In this document: piece after piece, positions 8,497 to 17,415 of the stretch
Layout: each line of letters opens with the position of its first letter
Position numbering within the stretch: position 1 is the stretch's first letter
Assembly: GCF_900198195.1 (NCBI RefSeq)
Contig: NZ_LT899436.1
Span: 992,001-1,056,000, forward strand
Direction of reading: 5' to 3'
DNA: 64,000 nt
From: Tenacibaculum jejuense
GTDB taxonomy: Bacteria > Bacteroidota > Bacteroidia > Flavobacteriales > Flavobacteriaceae
Program-made: the position numbers and the translations under genes
The notes under the pieces: model-generated
Seen by the model: only the letters and a program-made list of their open reading frames with translations
The model's database searches: none
What the model was told of the DNA's origin: nothing

Positions 8497-9354
8497 TTAT
8501 TGAATAATTGGGGCTTTATAAAAATCGTTGAGGTTGTTAGTATACAAAAGATAATCCATTTTATGTTTTATCTGAAATACTTTTGGAAAATTACTTTTTA
8601 GCGGAACTAACATTAAATAACTCTTGTTTTGACAGCTTGATCCTGTTTTTGAATTGTCTAGTTTTGAATCAAAAAAATACAAATATTTACCAATCCATTT
8701 TGTGAATTCAGCAGCCTTTTGTTCATTTAGTGTCCCTGTGAAATCTTTTAATTTTAGTGATGAACTTTTATCAATAATATTTCTCTGGTATTCTACAGCA
8801 TTGAGAGGGATGTCGTTATGAAAAGGCACATAATTTATTTGCGGATCTATGAAAATCCATTTTTTTAACTCTTTTATATAAGCTTCTGAAACCACATGAC
8901 CAGCATTATATTCCGTATATTCAACGTCTTTAGTTTTTAAACCTAATGTTCTTGTAGGAATTCCGATTGAATTTAAACAAGCAGATAAAACTTTTCCATA
9001 CTCAACACATCTAAAATTTTCTCCGTTTTCAGCTCTTTGTAATATTTCTAAAACGTTATTGGTACCTGAATTATGATTTCCATCATGTTGCCATCTTTTA
9101 TGAACCCAATTCGTAAGATACAGTACTTTCTCAACATCGTTATCTAATTTTTTAGTTAGAGAGTCAAGATTATACTTCGTTTTAAGTGCTATAAGTGAAG
9201 AATCTTGTTTAGGATTTGAAAAGATGAAATCACATGACATTAAAGTATCATTTTTACTGAAGTTGATTTCATGAACTTTTTTTGAAGGATATTTATTTTT
9301 ACAATTACTCAAGGTAATGACACTAATTAAGAGTAATAACCAAATGTGTTTCAT
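8497..9354 (-). CDS. Transglutaminase-like lipoprotein
   Basis: A signal peptide with lipobox Cys18 (ITLSNC) precedes a transglutaminase-like fold. The catalytic triad is visible: Cys116 in FRCVEYG, His153 in AGHVVSE and Asp170 in FIDPQ. The helix LTNWVHKRWQHDG (80-92) before it is also typical. Such domains act as peptidases or protein-modifying enzymes at the cell surface; the substrate is unknown. It overlaps the upstream 9351-10001 gene by 4 bp (ATGA), so the two are translationally coupled. Confidence 0.82.
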   Translation of the reverse strand: MKHIWLLLLISVITLSNCKNKYPSKKVHEINFSKNDTLMSCDFIFSNPKQDSSLIALKTKYNLDSLTKKLDNDVEKVLYLTNWVHKRWQHDGNHNSGTNNVLEILQRAENGENFRCVEYGKVLSACLNSIGIPTRTLGLKTKDVEYTEYNAGHVVSEAYIKELKKWIFIDPQINYVPFHNDIPLNAVEYQRNIIDKSSSLKLKDFTGTLNEQKAAEFTKWIGKYLYFFDSKLDNSKTGSSCQNKSYLMLVPLKSNFPKVFQIKHKMDYLLYTNNLNDFYKAPIIQ

Positions 9355-10001
9355 AATACTTGTTGTTGACTTATTTCTATATTAGGAATAAGTTTTGTAA
9401 TAATTAAACTGCTAAATATTGCTCCTAAAAAATAGAAAAGTATGTCTAAAAAATCAAAGTTTCTTCCATCTAACCATAATGCAAACTCATAAACAGTTAA
9501 GAATATGAATGTGAATAATACCCAAGAAAAGAATTTATTAATTTTTTCTTCTTTATAAGCTTTACAAATATATAATGAGTTTGGAAAAGATTCTTTTTTG
9601 CGGTAAGATTCTAGTATGGAAATTACTTGATTACCTATAGTCATGTGTTTTGAATCAGGTATAAAAGAAGAAATTTGTCTAACAATACATTTAGATTTCT
9701 CTTTAGAGTTAATTTTTGAAATTAAATATTCTAAATCAGTTTGATTCAACCAATCAGCCTTTGTTTGTCCAATTGTAATTAAAATGTTAAACCCGTCATC
9801 TTCAGGATTAGTTTTTAAAAAAGATATTAATTCTTTAGCATTAAGTTTAGATATCTCTACACGATTACTTTTATTCAAAGTTTTTAAGAAGCTTTTATCA
9901 TTTGCATTATCTTGTGTTTTGGTTTTACAAGAGACGATCACAAATAAAAAACTGAGATAAACAATTCTTTTTATGTACAAGTGATTAAATGTTATGACCA
10001 A
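9351..10001 (-). CDS. Membrane-anchored lipoprotein-like protein, 216 aa
   Basis: The N-terminus has a hydrophobic segment ending at Cys25 (LFVIVSC), a possible lipobox, and two further transmembrane helices lie near residues 155-172 and 185-204. The central part (about 40-140) is soluble and includes LNAKELISFLKTNPEDDGFNI. No family was recognised. It overlaps both neighbours (4 bp with the transglutaminase gene, 10 bp with the 308-aa gene), so the three form one tight operon. Confidence 0.6.
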   Translation of the reverse strand: MVITFNHLYIKRIVYLSFLFVIVSCKTKTQDNANDKSFLKTLNKSNRVEISKLNAKELISFLKTNPEDDGFNILITIGQTKADWLNQTDLEYLISKINSKEKSKCIVRQISSFIPDSKHMTIGNQVISILESYRKKESFPNSLYICKAYKEEKINKFFSWVLFTFIFLTVYEFALWLDGRNFDFLDILFYFLGAIFSSLIITKLIPNIEISQQQVL

Positions 10002-10918
10002 AATTTTTTGAGTTTATACCAAAAGCTTAATTTAATTTTATCTTTTTGATCTTTAGTTACTCTTGATATAGGTACAGTTTTAGATATTTTATGTTTTATT
10101 TTTAGTAGTTTATTATCATCAAATCCAGTAGTTAAATATTCTGCTTTATGAATAAATGTCAAAGGAGAGATTTGAGATTGTATAAATTCTTCAATTCCAT
10201 CTTTAACGATTAGTTGAATTTCTTCCCAATTCCATTTCTTTGAATTTTCACCTAACTTTAAATATTTTTCTTTTGGAACAAAATCTTCCTCACAAGCCCA
10301 ATCGTCATTTTCTAAATCATAACTGTTGGACCCAATTAAATAAGTTTGGTAATCATCTTTAGTTTCTAAAATTCCAATATTAAAAGCTTTAACTGATTTA
10401 GGAATTTGTTCTTTAAGACTTATTCTATTAATCCAAAAGTTAATTAATTCTTTGATTTCATCTTTGTAAATTTCATTTCTAAATATAGAAGTAAATTGTT
10501 CATATGAAGTCTTATCAAATTCATAAGGTTCAATTTTGTCAAACCACTCAACGTTCGTGCCAATTGAATTAGGCATATTATTGGGTCCTCCAATATCAAG
10601 CCCCATTCTTAACCATTTTACAGAATGTTCAGTTTTTTCAATTTCTACATTTATAACTACACACCACAAATCAACATCATCAGGGCACATTAAAATTGGG
10701 ACAATTTGTTTTTGATTACTCTCAAACCTTTCCCAAACAATTGTTCTTTCTTCATGATCACTCAACCAGTCTAATAAAGTTGGTACAAGTCCAATTAAGT
10801 TTTTATCAGGATATAATTCATGTAAAATTTTATCTAACGGATTGCCATCAATATTTATAGTTAAGTGTGGTTGATCATTATATTCACTTTTTTCAAATTT
10901 TGCTTGAATTTGATTCAT
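9992..10918 (-). CDS. Hypothetical cytoplasmic protein, 308 aa
   Basis: The protein is soluble and acidic, with Trp-rich blocks (LVPTLLDWLSDHEERTIVWERF near 44-65, DDVDLWCVVINVE near 79-91, NDDWACEEDFVPKEKYLKL near 204-222). The layout recalls immunity-type proteins of polymorphic toxin systems, but no toxin is adjacent, so this is only a resemblance. It heads a three-gene operon with a membrane lipoprotein and a transglutaminase-like protein, with 10 bp overlap. Confidence 0.55.
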   Translation of the reverse strand: MNQIQAKFEKSEYNDQPHLTINIDGNPLDKILHELYPDKNLIGLVPTLLDWLSDHEERTIVWERFESNQKQIVPILMCPDDVDLWCVVINVEIEKTEHSVKWLRMGLDIGGPNNMPNSIGTNVEWFDKIEPYEFDKTSYEQFTSIFRNEIYKDEIKELINFWINRISLKEQIPKSVKAFNIGILETKDDYQTYLIGSNSYDLENDDWACEEDFVPKEKYLKLGENSKKWNWEEIQLIVKDGIEEFIQSQISPLTFIHKAEYLTTGFDDNKLLKIKHKISKTVPISRVTKDQKDKIKLSFWYKLKKFWS

Positions 10919-10941
10919 TAATTTTTTTGCTAGTTATATAG

Positions 10942-11823
10942 TTAGTTTGAAGGAGTGTTTTCTTTGTTTAAGAATTTTTTGAGTTTTCCTCCTTTAACAT
11001 TATTTACATCAAATTCGGTTATGAATGCGTCTTCATCAATTTGTTCAATAATTCGGCTAATTCTACGAGCATTAATTCTATTCACAACTACGTGAATAAT
11101 TTGATTGTTTTCTATTACACCTGACTTTCCATAACCTTTTACACCTTGATAAACAGTTATTCCTAAACCAATATTTTTTAAAAATTCATGTTCAATTAAC
11201 TCACTTTTTTTAGAAACAATCATTAATCCAACATAGTTCTCAAATCCTTGAATGGTAAAATCTATAGCTTTACTTGTAATAAAATAAGTAAGTACAGAAT
11301 ACATTGCTATTTCTGGTGTGAGTAAGATTGCTGTAATTGCGAAAAGCACAATATTAAATAGAAGAATAACTTGCCCGATTGAAAGTCCGATTTTTTCATT
11401 GATATAAAGTCCTAACAATTCAGATGCATCTAGCACAGCACCAGCTCGTATTGCCAGTCCAATTCCTACACCTAAAAAAACACCTCCAAAAGTGGCTATG
11501 ATTAATTTATCATCAGTAATCGTGCTGAAATTTTCAAAATGGATTGCTAATGATAAACAAATGATACAAATAATTGATTTTAACAAGATTCTCTTGGTAA
11601 TTGTAAAGTATCCTAAAATGAAAAAAGGTATCGATACTATTGGGAGAAGTATTGAAATATCTATATGAAATAATTCACTCAGTAAAATAGCAATTCCTGT
11701 AACTCCTCCATCTAGAAAACCGTTAGGTAATAAAAAAGCTTTTAGTCCTATACTAGCAATAATAATTGCAAATCCAATTTGAATAAAATCTATAATGACG
11801 TGTTTGGTAATATTTTTATCCAT
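10942..11823 (-). CDS. YitT family membrane protein
   Basis: The 293-residue protein has five or six membrane helices in the first 200 residues, with the glycine-rich FLPNGFLDGGVTGIAILLSE loop near 26-45 and FGGVFLGVGIGLAIRAGAVLDASELLGL near 112-139. The C-terminal DUF2179 domain (about 215-285) contains GLGITVYQGVKGYGKSG and NQIIHVVVNRINARRI. This is the usual YitT architecture; the transported or sensed ligand is unknown. It lies 23 bp from the 308-aa gene start and may be cotranscribed. Confidence 0.85.
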   Translation of the reverse strand: MDKNITKHVIIDFIQIGFAIIIASIGLKAFLLPNGFLDGGVTGIAILLSELFHIDISILLPIVSIPFFILGYFTITKRILLKSIICIICLSLAIHFENFSTITDDKLIIATFGGVFLGVGIGLAIRAGAVLDASELLGLYINEKIGLSIGQVILLFNIVLFAITAILLTPEIAMYSVLTYFITSKAIDFTIQGFENYVGLMIVSKKSELIEHEFLKNIGLGITVYQGVKGYGKSGVIENNQIIHVVVNRINARRISRIIEQIDEDAFITEFDVNNVKGGKLKKFLNKENTPSN

Positions 11824-11933
11824 TTTTAGCGTTGTATAACTGCCAGTGTTTTAAGATGAAAAACATAGAGAAGCGTAAGTATGTTTTAAATTAACTTGTA
11901 ACCAAATATAGACGTTTTAAATATAATTAGAGA

Positions 11934-13406
11934 TCAATTATTTTTAATTTCTGTTACTCTACTTTTCATAAACGTGTTGTAATTAGTATAACTTTTGTTT
12001 AATAGAATTGCTTTCTCGTAATTCAGTACAGCATTTGATTTTTCATTTAGATTCTCATAACTTTCAGCCATTCCGGCATAAGAAACCCACCATTCAGGAT
12101 AAATTTTAGAATTAATTTTAAAAGCTTCCATTGCATTAATAAAATCATTATTGTTTAAAGCAATATTTCCAGAAGTATTAACAGCCATTTTCAAATTAAA
12201 AAAATTTAGTTTAGCATTTTCTGTTTTTAGCTTTTTAAATGTATCGAGAGCTTGTTTGTACTTTTTGTTGCCGATAAGTTCTACTACATTTTCTTCTAAA
12301 GCATAATTTTTACTTTTTAGTTCTGGTATTGTAATTCTAGCTAAATCATTAATTATAATATCATATGCAGGAATTTTGTAACCATTAGTTAGCAAAATTA
12401 TAGTTGTATTTTGATTCGGAAATTTCCTAATAGCAGAAACATTACCTCCAGAAAAACCATAAGAAGGAATATCATTTACATGAGTAATACTCCAACCTGA
12501 TAGAAAATTATCTGTTCCGTTTGTAAAGTTGAAAGGTGACCACATGAGAGATTTGGTGTTAGGCTTCAATAGTTTATTAGCATCTAATTGAAGATTCCAT
12601 GTAACGATGTTCTCTAATGTTATATTAATACCATTCGCGGCATGAGCTCTTTTACCATTTATAAATGTTGGTATTTCGAATTTTTTCTTTTTACGGTTGT
12701 AAGAATATACAGGAACTTTATTAGGGAAAACTTCACTAGTGTTAGAGGAGAAAATTAAACTGTTAGCGTTAGAGTTGAATTGATTTTTAATCACAAAATC
12801 CTCGTAGGTCTTGTCTGTAATTTTTTCTATTATTTGAGCTAGCAACCAAAAATTGGTTTGATTATACCTATATTCATTTCCCTTTGCAAATTCCATTTCA
12901 TCTTCAGCTAATCTTTTAATCATCTCTTCGTTAGATAAATCACTGCTATATTTCACATAGTCAGGTATACCTGATGAATGGCTTAATAAATGTTTAATTT
13001 GTATTGAATTCCATTGTTCAGGTAAATTTTTAAGGTATTTTGAGATGGTATCGTTAAGGTTCAATTTTTCTTGTTCAATAAGTTGAAAAATTGCAACACT
13101 TGTAATAAGCTTAGTAGTAGAGTATAATGGAAATATTGAGCTAGATTTTATTGGTTCTTTTTTTTCAATAGTAGAGCTTCCAAAATAATTTTTATATAGC
13201 GTTTTGTTATCTTGAATGATGGCTACAGCTAATCCAGGAATTTCATGATTCTCGATAGTTTGTTTCATGTAATTCTCTATTTCTTTGGTTATAAGAGTAT
13301 TATTTTTCTGTGTTTCATTTTTACAAGATGAAAATGAAATTGATATCAGTAAGATTAAAAAAAAATATTTTTTTGAGATTTTATAAAACGTTTTTGTTTT
13401 AGTCAT
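11934..13406 (-). CDS. Serine hydrolase (beta-lactamase-related) lipoprotein with TPR tail
   Basis: The 490-residue protein has a lipobox at Cys28 (SISFSSC), then a beta-lactamase-related domain (about 40-365) with the catalytic SxxK as STTK at 96-99, a YNQ at 181-183 at the YxN position, and SGGN near residue 320. The C-terminus (about 380-485) has TPR-like helices (WWVSYAGMAESYENLNEKSNAVLNYEKAILL). It has the same architecture as the 5.2-kb gene and probably acts in the periplasm on an ester or amide substrate. It stands alone, just outside the cassette array. Confidence 0.82.
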   Translation of the reverse strand: MTKTKTFYKISKKYFFLILLISISFSSCKNETQKNNTLITKEIENYMKQTIENHEIPGLAVAIIQDNKTLYKNYFGSSTIEKKEPIKSSSIFPLYSTTKLITSVAIFQLIEQEKLNLNDTISKYLKNLPEQWNSIQIKHLLSHSSGIPDYVKYSSDLSNEEMIKRLAEDEMEFAKGNEYRYNQTNFWLLAQIIEKITDKTYEDFVIKNQFNSNANSLIFSSNTSEVFPNKVPVYSYNRKKKKFEIPTFINGKRAHAANGINITLENIVTWNLQLDANKLLKPNTKSLMWSPFNFTNGTDNFLSGWSITHVNDIPSYGFSGGNVSAIRKFPNQNTTIILLTNGYKIPAYDIIINDLARITIPELKSKNYALEENVVELIGNKKYKQALDTFKKLKTENAKLNFFNLKMAVNTSGNIALNNNDFINAMEAFKINSKIYPEWWVSYAGMAESYENLNEKSNAVLNYEKAILLNKSYTNYNTFMKSRVTEIKNN

Positions 13407-13474
13407 TGTGGTTTTTTTAATTATAATTATTGCTTTTATACGTCTTAATTATACCTTTATGTTATAAATAGCAT

Positions 13475-14140
13475 TTATTCAATCAAAAATTTACTTGTAT
13501 AATTTATAACAAAGTCTTTGATGAAAGATTGAATAAACTTTTTACCTCCATTATAGTCACTTTTCTTTAGTTCAGCGTATAACTTTTTATACTCTTCCGT
13601 TTTTTTGAACTCTTTAAATTGACGTTTTTTAAATTTTATAAATTCCTTATAATTATAATTTCGAGCTTCATTAAATATTCCATTTTCAATTTCAATTAAC
13701 CAATACTTATTGTAGGTAGACGAGTAACCTTGGTGGACATATTTAACCAACTCTCCATACGGTAAAATCAAAATTCCACTAAACCACTCAATTTTCACCT
13801 TTTCTTGTTTTGGAAAATATTTTTTGTAGATGGAAGTCCATTTTTCTTTATAATCGCCATTTTTACCTTCAACACGAGTTGGTGTTTTCATGTCTGTTAA
13901 AAACAATTGATTATCAATAATCTCAAAATAACCAACATATCCACGCCAAAGAGCTGTTGAAACCATTGTTGGTCTATTTTTAGGATTTGCATCAAAATAT
14001 GGTTCTAAAGGATTTGAATTTAAGTTATATTCTTTCCCATTGTAGATAATTTTATCGGGATATTGTGCGGTAACTATATTGTTAGCTTTTACAATACCAA
14101 TTGTTAATAAAATAAATATTAATGTTAGTTTTTCTCTCAT
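13475..14140 (-). CDS. Secreted protein of the WRGY-containing family, 221 aa
   Basis: A signal peptide (MREKLTLIFILLTIGIVKA) leads a soluble body. The segment TALWRGYVGYFEIIDNQLFL (about 62-81) matches CWRGYRAIWRIIDNKLYL in the array protein at 35,468-35,986, and both carry a later GILILPYG or GMIFAEWV stretch. They are thus two members of one family of unknown function. The C-terminus is a long Lys/Glu-rich helix. This gene lies at the distal, decayed end of the array, bordered by a relic repeat at 14,147-14,183. Confidence 0.6.
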   Translation of the reverse strand: MREKLTLIFILLTIGIVKANNIVTAQYPDKIIYNGKEYNLNSNPLEPYFDANPKNRPTMVSTALWRGYVGYFEIIDNQLFLTDMKTPTRVEGKNGDYKEKWTSIYKKYFPKQEKVKIEWFSGILILPYGELVKYVHQGYSSTYNKYWLIEIENGIFNEARNYNYKEFIKFKKRQFKEFKKTEEYKKLYAELKKSDYNGGKKFIQSFIKDFVINYTSKFLIE

Positions 14141-14146
14141 ATTGTC

Positions 14147-14183
14147 GGCAATGTTTTTGTGTATTGTAATTTATGATTTTTTT
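14147..14183 (-). repeat. Relic attC, left half of class A
   Basis: The stretch GGCAATGTTTTTGTGTATTG and the following TAATTTATGATTTTTTT match the left arm of the class A sites, but the core has AAT instead of AAC and the right half is missing. Confidence 0.5.
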
Positions 14184-14253
14184 CATTCCAATGAATTGAA
14201 ATAATATTTAAATCTGAAGTGTTCTGAACCAAATCTTAATTTAGTAATTACGT

Positions 14254-14445
14254 TTAATAAAGGTTTTTGTTAGAGTTTTTCTTCTCTTTATTAAATTCTT
14301 TTGTTAATGTATCTAATTCTTTTTTCTTTTCAAATTCAGACATTTTTACGATACTTTTGATTTTCTTTTTTAAAGAGTTGTATTTTTCTTTCAAGTATTC
14401 TAAATGGTCATTTTGACCAAAAGAATGTAGTTGTAGTTTTTCCAT
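14254..14445 (-). CDS. Small coiled-coil protein, 63 aa
   Basis: Almost the whole product is a charged helix (LEYLKEKYNSLKKKIKSIVK, EFEKKKELDTLTKEFNKEKK) with a heptad-like pattern. There is no signal peptide and no known domain. It sits between two relic attC sites (14,147 and 14,471), so it would occupy its own old cassette. Low-complexity composition means it could be a chance frame, though the ATG start and location favour a real gene. Confidence 0.4.
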   Translation of the reverse strand: MEKLQLHSFGQNDHLEYLKEKYNSLKKKIKSIVKMSEFEKKKELDTLTKEFNKEKKNSNKNLY

Positions 14446-14470
14446 AATTTTTATGTTGATTCACAACAAA

Positions 14471-14590
14471 TAGTAACGGTTTGTATAAAGTTCGTTGTGT
14501 TTTATTTAGTTAAAAATAAATAAATTATTATTGATTAGAAATTCTGCGAAGTAGGCAATTTGCTAGCAATAAAATTTATATTTCATTATA
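14471..14590 (-). repeat. Relic attC, class C
   Basis: TAGTAACGGTTTGTATAAAG at the left and GCTAGCAATAAAATTTATA at the right correspond to the arms of the intact class C site at 30,941-31,070; the interior (GTTGTGTTTTATTTAG) also aligns. The right core GTT is lost. Confidence 0.5.
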
Positions 14591-14669
14591 CTTCTTCTTA
14601 TAATGAACCTTTATTTATAAATCGTCTAGCTTAAGTCGTTAAAAACCTATAAATCATATTCACCATATT

Positions 14670-15113
14670 TTATTTTTTCAGTTCCATATGTAAAGTAGGG
14701 TAAGGCTTTCCTGAAGAATCTAATTCAGAACGTTTAATTGTTTTAAAACCAAATTTTTTATAAAATCCAACTGCTTGTTCATTCTGTTCATTTACGTCAA
14801 CTTTTGTAACATCTAAATTATCAATTGAATAGTTTAATAATTTTTTACCAATTCCTTTTCCTCTGTATTTAGGATCGATAAATAACATTTCTAAATTCTG
14901 TTCTGCAACTCCAATAAAACCAATAATTTTATTTTCATTATTCCTTATGCATCTTAGTACTACAGCATCTAAGTATGTATTTAAAATAAGAGGCTTAAAA
15001 TATTCAATATCTTCTTCTTTTAAAAAATGGTGAGTTGCTCTAACTGAAGATTCCTAAACATCTACTACTTCTTGGTATTCAGTTTTATCTATTGTGTCTA
15101 TTTTTAGTTCCAT
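14670..15113 (-). pseudogene. GNAT acetyltransferase, interrupted by one nonsense codon
   Basis: Reading from ATG at 15,111-15,113 gives a complete GNAT-fold acetyltransferase of 147 codons except for a TAG at codon 20 (15,054-15,056). It stands where relatives have Trp before the conserved ESSVRATHHFL. Downstream everything is in frame, including the acetyl-CoA loop DPKYRGKGIGKKLL and the C-terminal NEQAVGFYKKFGF. A single TGG-to-TAG change would explain it. The open part after the stop is 14,670-14,888 if an internal ATG is used. It lies in the decayed end of the cassette array. Confidence 0.8.
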
Positions 15114-15119
15114 TTTCTT

Positions 15120-15165
15120 AATTATGTGTAAATCTTTATTTTAATTCAGTTTAGATTTTACTGTA
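15120..15165 (-). repeat. Relic attC, short class
   Basis: TAAATCTTTATTTTAATTCA and the following GTTTAGATTTTA align with the intact short site at 47,050-47,101 (CTAAGCTGCGTTTTAATGCA, GTTTAGGTTTT). The core triplets have decayed. Confidence 0.45.
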
Positions 15166-15174
15166 GTTTGATTT

Positions 15175-15666
15175 TTAAAATCCAAATCCGAATGGTTTCT
15201 TTCCTTTTGTTGCTGTTTTCAATTCTAAAGGAATTTCCCAAATATCCAATTTAGTTTCCCAGTCAGTTTTATATCCTTCTTTTATTGGATCAAATTTGAG
15301 TTTGTTATTTTTAAATTTATTTTGTTTGAATTTTTCCACAATCTTTTGTAACAAATTCCAAACAGGTTTTTCATATTCGTCAATTGTTTCCGCTGTATAG
15401 TTAAAATAAAAGTCTGGCTCAGCTCTCCAAAATATTAAAGAAGCTGTTCCTTTATCACATTTAGGACTATCAATAATCCAATCTAAAACAATTATTCCAT
15501 CATCCCAGTTGTAATTGTCTGCAAGAAAATATTGTTCTGCTGAATTAAGAGTTTGAAACTTTTCAAAATCAGGAAGTATTTCATGATCAATATCTTCGTT
15601 TTTATTGAATGAAAATTCAATAAAGTTATTTTTAATCAATAATATTTTATGAGGTCGGATTATCAT
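15175..15666 (-). CDS. DUF4274-like protein, 163 aa
   Basis: The central block (about residues 43-83) has the DUF4274 pattern: AEQYFLADNYNWDDGI, a WIIDSPKCDKGTA stretch and LIFWRAEPDF. No enzymatic role is known for this domain. The protein is cytoplasmic, with no signal peptide. The C-terminus ends in GKKPFGFGF. It lies between two relic short-class attC sites, so it is probably an old one-gene cassette. Confidence 0.65.
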   Translation of the reverse strand: MIIRPHKILLIKNNFIEFSFNKNEDIDHEILPDFEKFQTLNSAEQYFLADNYNWDDGIIVLDWIIDSPKCDKGTASLIFWRAEPDFYFNYTAETIDEYEKPVWNLLQKIVEKFKQNKFKNNKLKFDPIKEGYKTDWETKLDIWEIPLELKTATKGKKPFGFGF

Positions 15667-15687
15667 ATTCTTTGCGTGTTGTGAATA

Positions 15688-15732
15688 CTGTTTTTGCTAA
15701 GCTATGTTTTAATCTAGTCTAGGTATTATGGC
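15688..15732 (-). repeat. Relic attC, short class
   Basis: TTTTTGCTAAGCTATGTTTT and the following AATCTAGTCTAGGTATTATG align with the intact short site at 47,050-47,101. The terminal core bases no longer match. Confidence 0.5.
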
Positions 15733-15824
15733 TCTCGTTAAACTTGATGAGAAATTAGAAAAAGGAGGATTACCTTATCAATAATCAACTCAATATTTAT
15801 TTGTTGTCATTTTAATATATCAAG

Positions 15825-15860
15825 ATACTTTCGGCTATAATCAGTACGAAAATTAAATGG
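15825..15860 (-). repeat. Relic attC, left arm of class D
   Basis: CTTTCGGCTATAATCAGTAC with the following GAAAATTAA aligns with CTTCGGCTATGATTAGTAC in the intact long site at 46,325-46,523. Together with the relic at 15,688 it fills the 270-bp gap before the next gene. Confidence 0.4.
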
Positions 15861-15938
15861 TGATTGACTTTAAATAAATACAAATTTCATATTGATTGGA
15901 GTTGTTGTAGGTAACTGTTTATTTGTATCGTACTAATT

Positions 15939-17330
15939 TTATCTAACTTTTTTAAAGATTAAGTCTCTATATACAAATCCCAAATTACCGTTTATTTTAT
16001 TAAAGTCAAATTCTCCAAAGTCTGATGAAAAACTATTCTTTTTGATGTTTGGTTTTAAAGATGTGTATTTTAATCCATTGATGAAGACACTAAGTTTATT
16101 ATCCTTTAATATTATTTCATATGTAACATTCAAATCTTTATTGAAATATTCTCCAGCAAATACTTCTAGTTCTTTATTTGAGTAATTTTTCGGCTGTTCA
16201 GTCTTATTCATTTGCTTTTTGTGACTTGATGATTTTTGGGGACTTGGAGGAACAGGTTGCATTTTATCTTCAAGATATATTTCAGCAATTTGGTAGGGTC
16301 GAGGTACAATCTCAAAATCTGAATTATTACTTAATATTACTACAGCGAAATCTTCGTCTGGGAAACTTAAATAATGAGATAAAGAACCGGCCCATGAACC
16401 AAGATGTGAAACCGAATTTAGTCCTCTGAATTCTCTAATTTTTAATCCTAAGGCATAATCTATAATATCTCCATTTTTTAGGATTCCTTTTTCAGTCATT
16501 TTTTTTGTGAAGTTTTTCCCGCCAATGATTTGTTTTTTATAGTTTTCATGCCATTTAAAAAAGTCTTCGACAGAAGTGTAGAGTTGACCGTCTCCACCCA
16601 TTGCAAAATTGAAACTATGGTTTTGTATGTAGGTTTTATTTCTACTAGAATATCCTATGGCTCTGTTTTCTATCACTTGGTTTCGGTCTTCGTAAATAAG
16701 TGAATTATTCATTGCAAGTGGATGAAATATATTTTTGTTTGCAAACTCGCCAATACTCATACCTGTTATACGCCTTATAATAACAGCAAGAGCTAAATAG
16801 TTTGAATTGCTATATTGATATTTTGATCTTGGGACAAAATTCAATTCTCTTAAACCAGTTAAGATATTAAAGCCATCTTCTTCAGAAATAATATCGTAAT
16901 CTGTTTTTCCTAACGGTGCTATGTAATAAGAGTAATCTTTAAGTCCACTTGTGTGGTGAAGCAAATCATATATTTTTATCTCTCCTTTTTTATATTTAGG
17001 TAGTTCAGGCAGATATTTACGAATTGAATCTTCGATTTTTATTTTTTTTTGCTCCTCAAGTAAAATTATACAAGAGGCTGTAAATTGTTTAGCTACTGAT
17101 GCTATGTCAAAAACAGTATTTGGTGTGATTTTGACTTTATGATCGAGATTAGCATATCCATAGCCTTTTTTGAAAATAATATTTCCTTTTTCGAATATAG
17201 CAATGGCACAACCTGGTTTGTTGTTGTAATCACTTAATAAACTGTCAATTTTATTTTCAAAACTTTGGGCTGAACAAATATTTACAATAAATACAGAAAG
17301 AATTAATAGGAAAAACGTTTTTTGATTCAT
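15939..17330 (-). CDS. Serine hydrolase (beta-lactamase-related), secreted
   Basis: Starting at the ATG at 17,328-17,330, the 463-residue protein has a signal peptide ending near ICSAQ, then a beta-lactamase-related domain with SVAK at 78-81 (SxxK) and YSN at 173-175 (YxN), and HLGSWAG near 310 in the KTG position. A C-terminal domain of about 90 residues (KELEVFAGEYFNKDLNVTYEI...) resembles the DUF3471-type beta-domain often fused to such hydrolases. An upstream TTG would add only four residues. Likely a periplasmic esterase or peptidase. Third serine hydrolase in the window. Confidence 0.82.
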   Translation of the reverse strand: MNQKTFFLLILSVFIVNICSAQSFENKIDSLLSDYNNKPGCAIAIFEKGNIIFKKGYGYANLDHKVKITPNTVFDIASVAKQFTASCIILLEEQKKIKIEDSIRKYLPELPKYKKGEIKIYDLLHHTSGLKDYSYYIAPLGKTDYDIISEEDGFNILTGLRELNFVPRSKYQYSNSNYLALAVIIRRITGMSIGEFANKNIFHPLAMNNSLIYEDRNQVIENRAIGYSSRNKTYIQNHSFNFAMGGDGQLYTSVEDFFKWHENYKKQIIGGKNFTKKMTEKGILKNGDIIDYALGLKIREFRGLNSVSHLGSWAGSLSHYLSFPDEDFAVVILSNNSDFEIVPRPYQIAEIYLEDKMQPVPPSPQKSSSHKKQMNKTEQPKNYSNKELEVFAGEYFNKDLNVTYEIILKDNKLSVFINGLKYTSLKPNIKKNSFSSDFGEFDFNKINGNLGFVYRDLIFKKVR

Positions 17331-17370
17331 ATGATTATTCAATAAGTGAAGTGTTTTTTAATTGGAAGAG

Positions 17371-17407
17371 GTTTTCTGTATTGTTATTAATGATACATTT
17401 TATTACC
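17371..17407 (-). repeat. Relic attC, class A with internal deletion
   Basis: GTTTTCTGTATTGTTATT is joined directly to AATGATACATTTTATTACC. These are the outer left and right arms of class A with the 90-bp centre missing. Confidence 0.45.
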
Positions 17408-17415
17408 AGTTAACT

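Noticed and set aside
13440..13472. Further relic attC before the first array gene
   Set aside because: TTAATTATACCTTTATGTTATAA resembles the right arm of class A, but the match is short and in AT-rich DNA, so it was not listed as a feature.
15729..15785. 18-codon plus frame starting ATGGCTCTCGTTAAAC
   Set aside because: Too short, opposite in direction to all neighbours, and inside relic repeat sequence.
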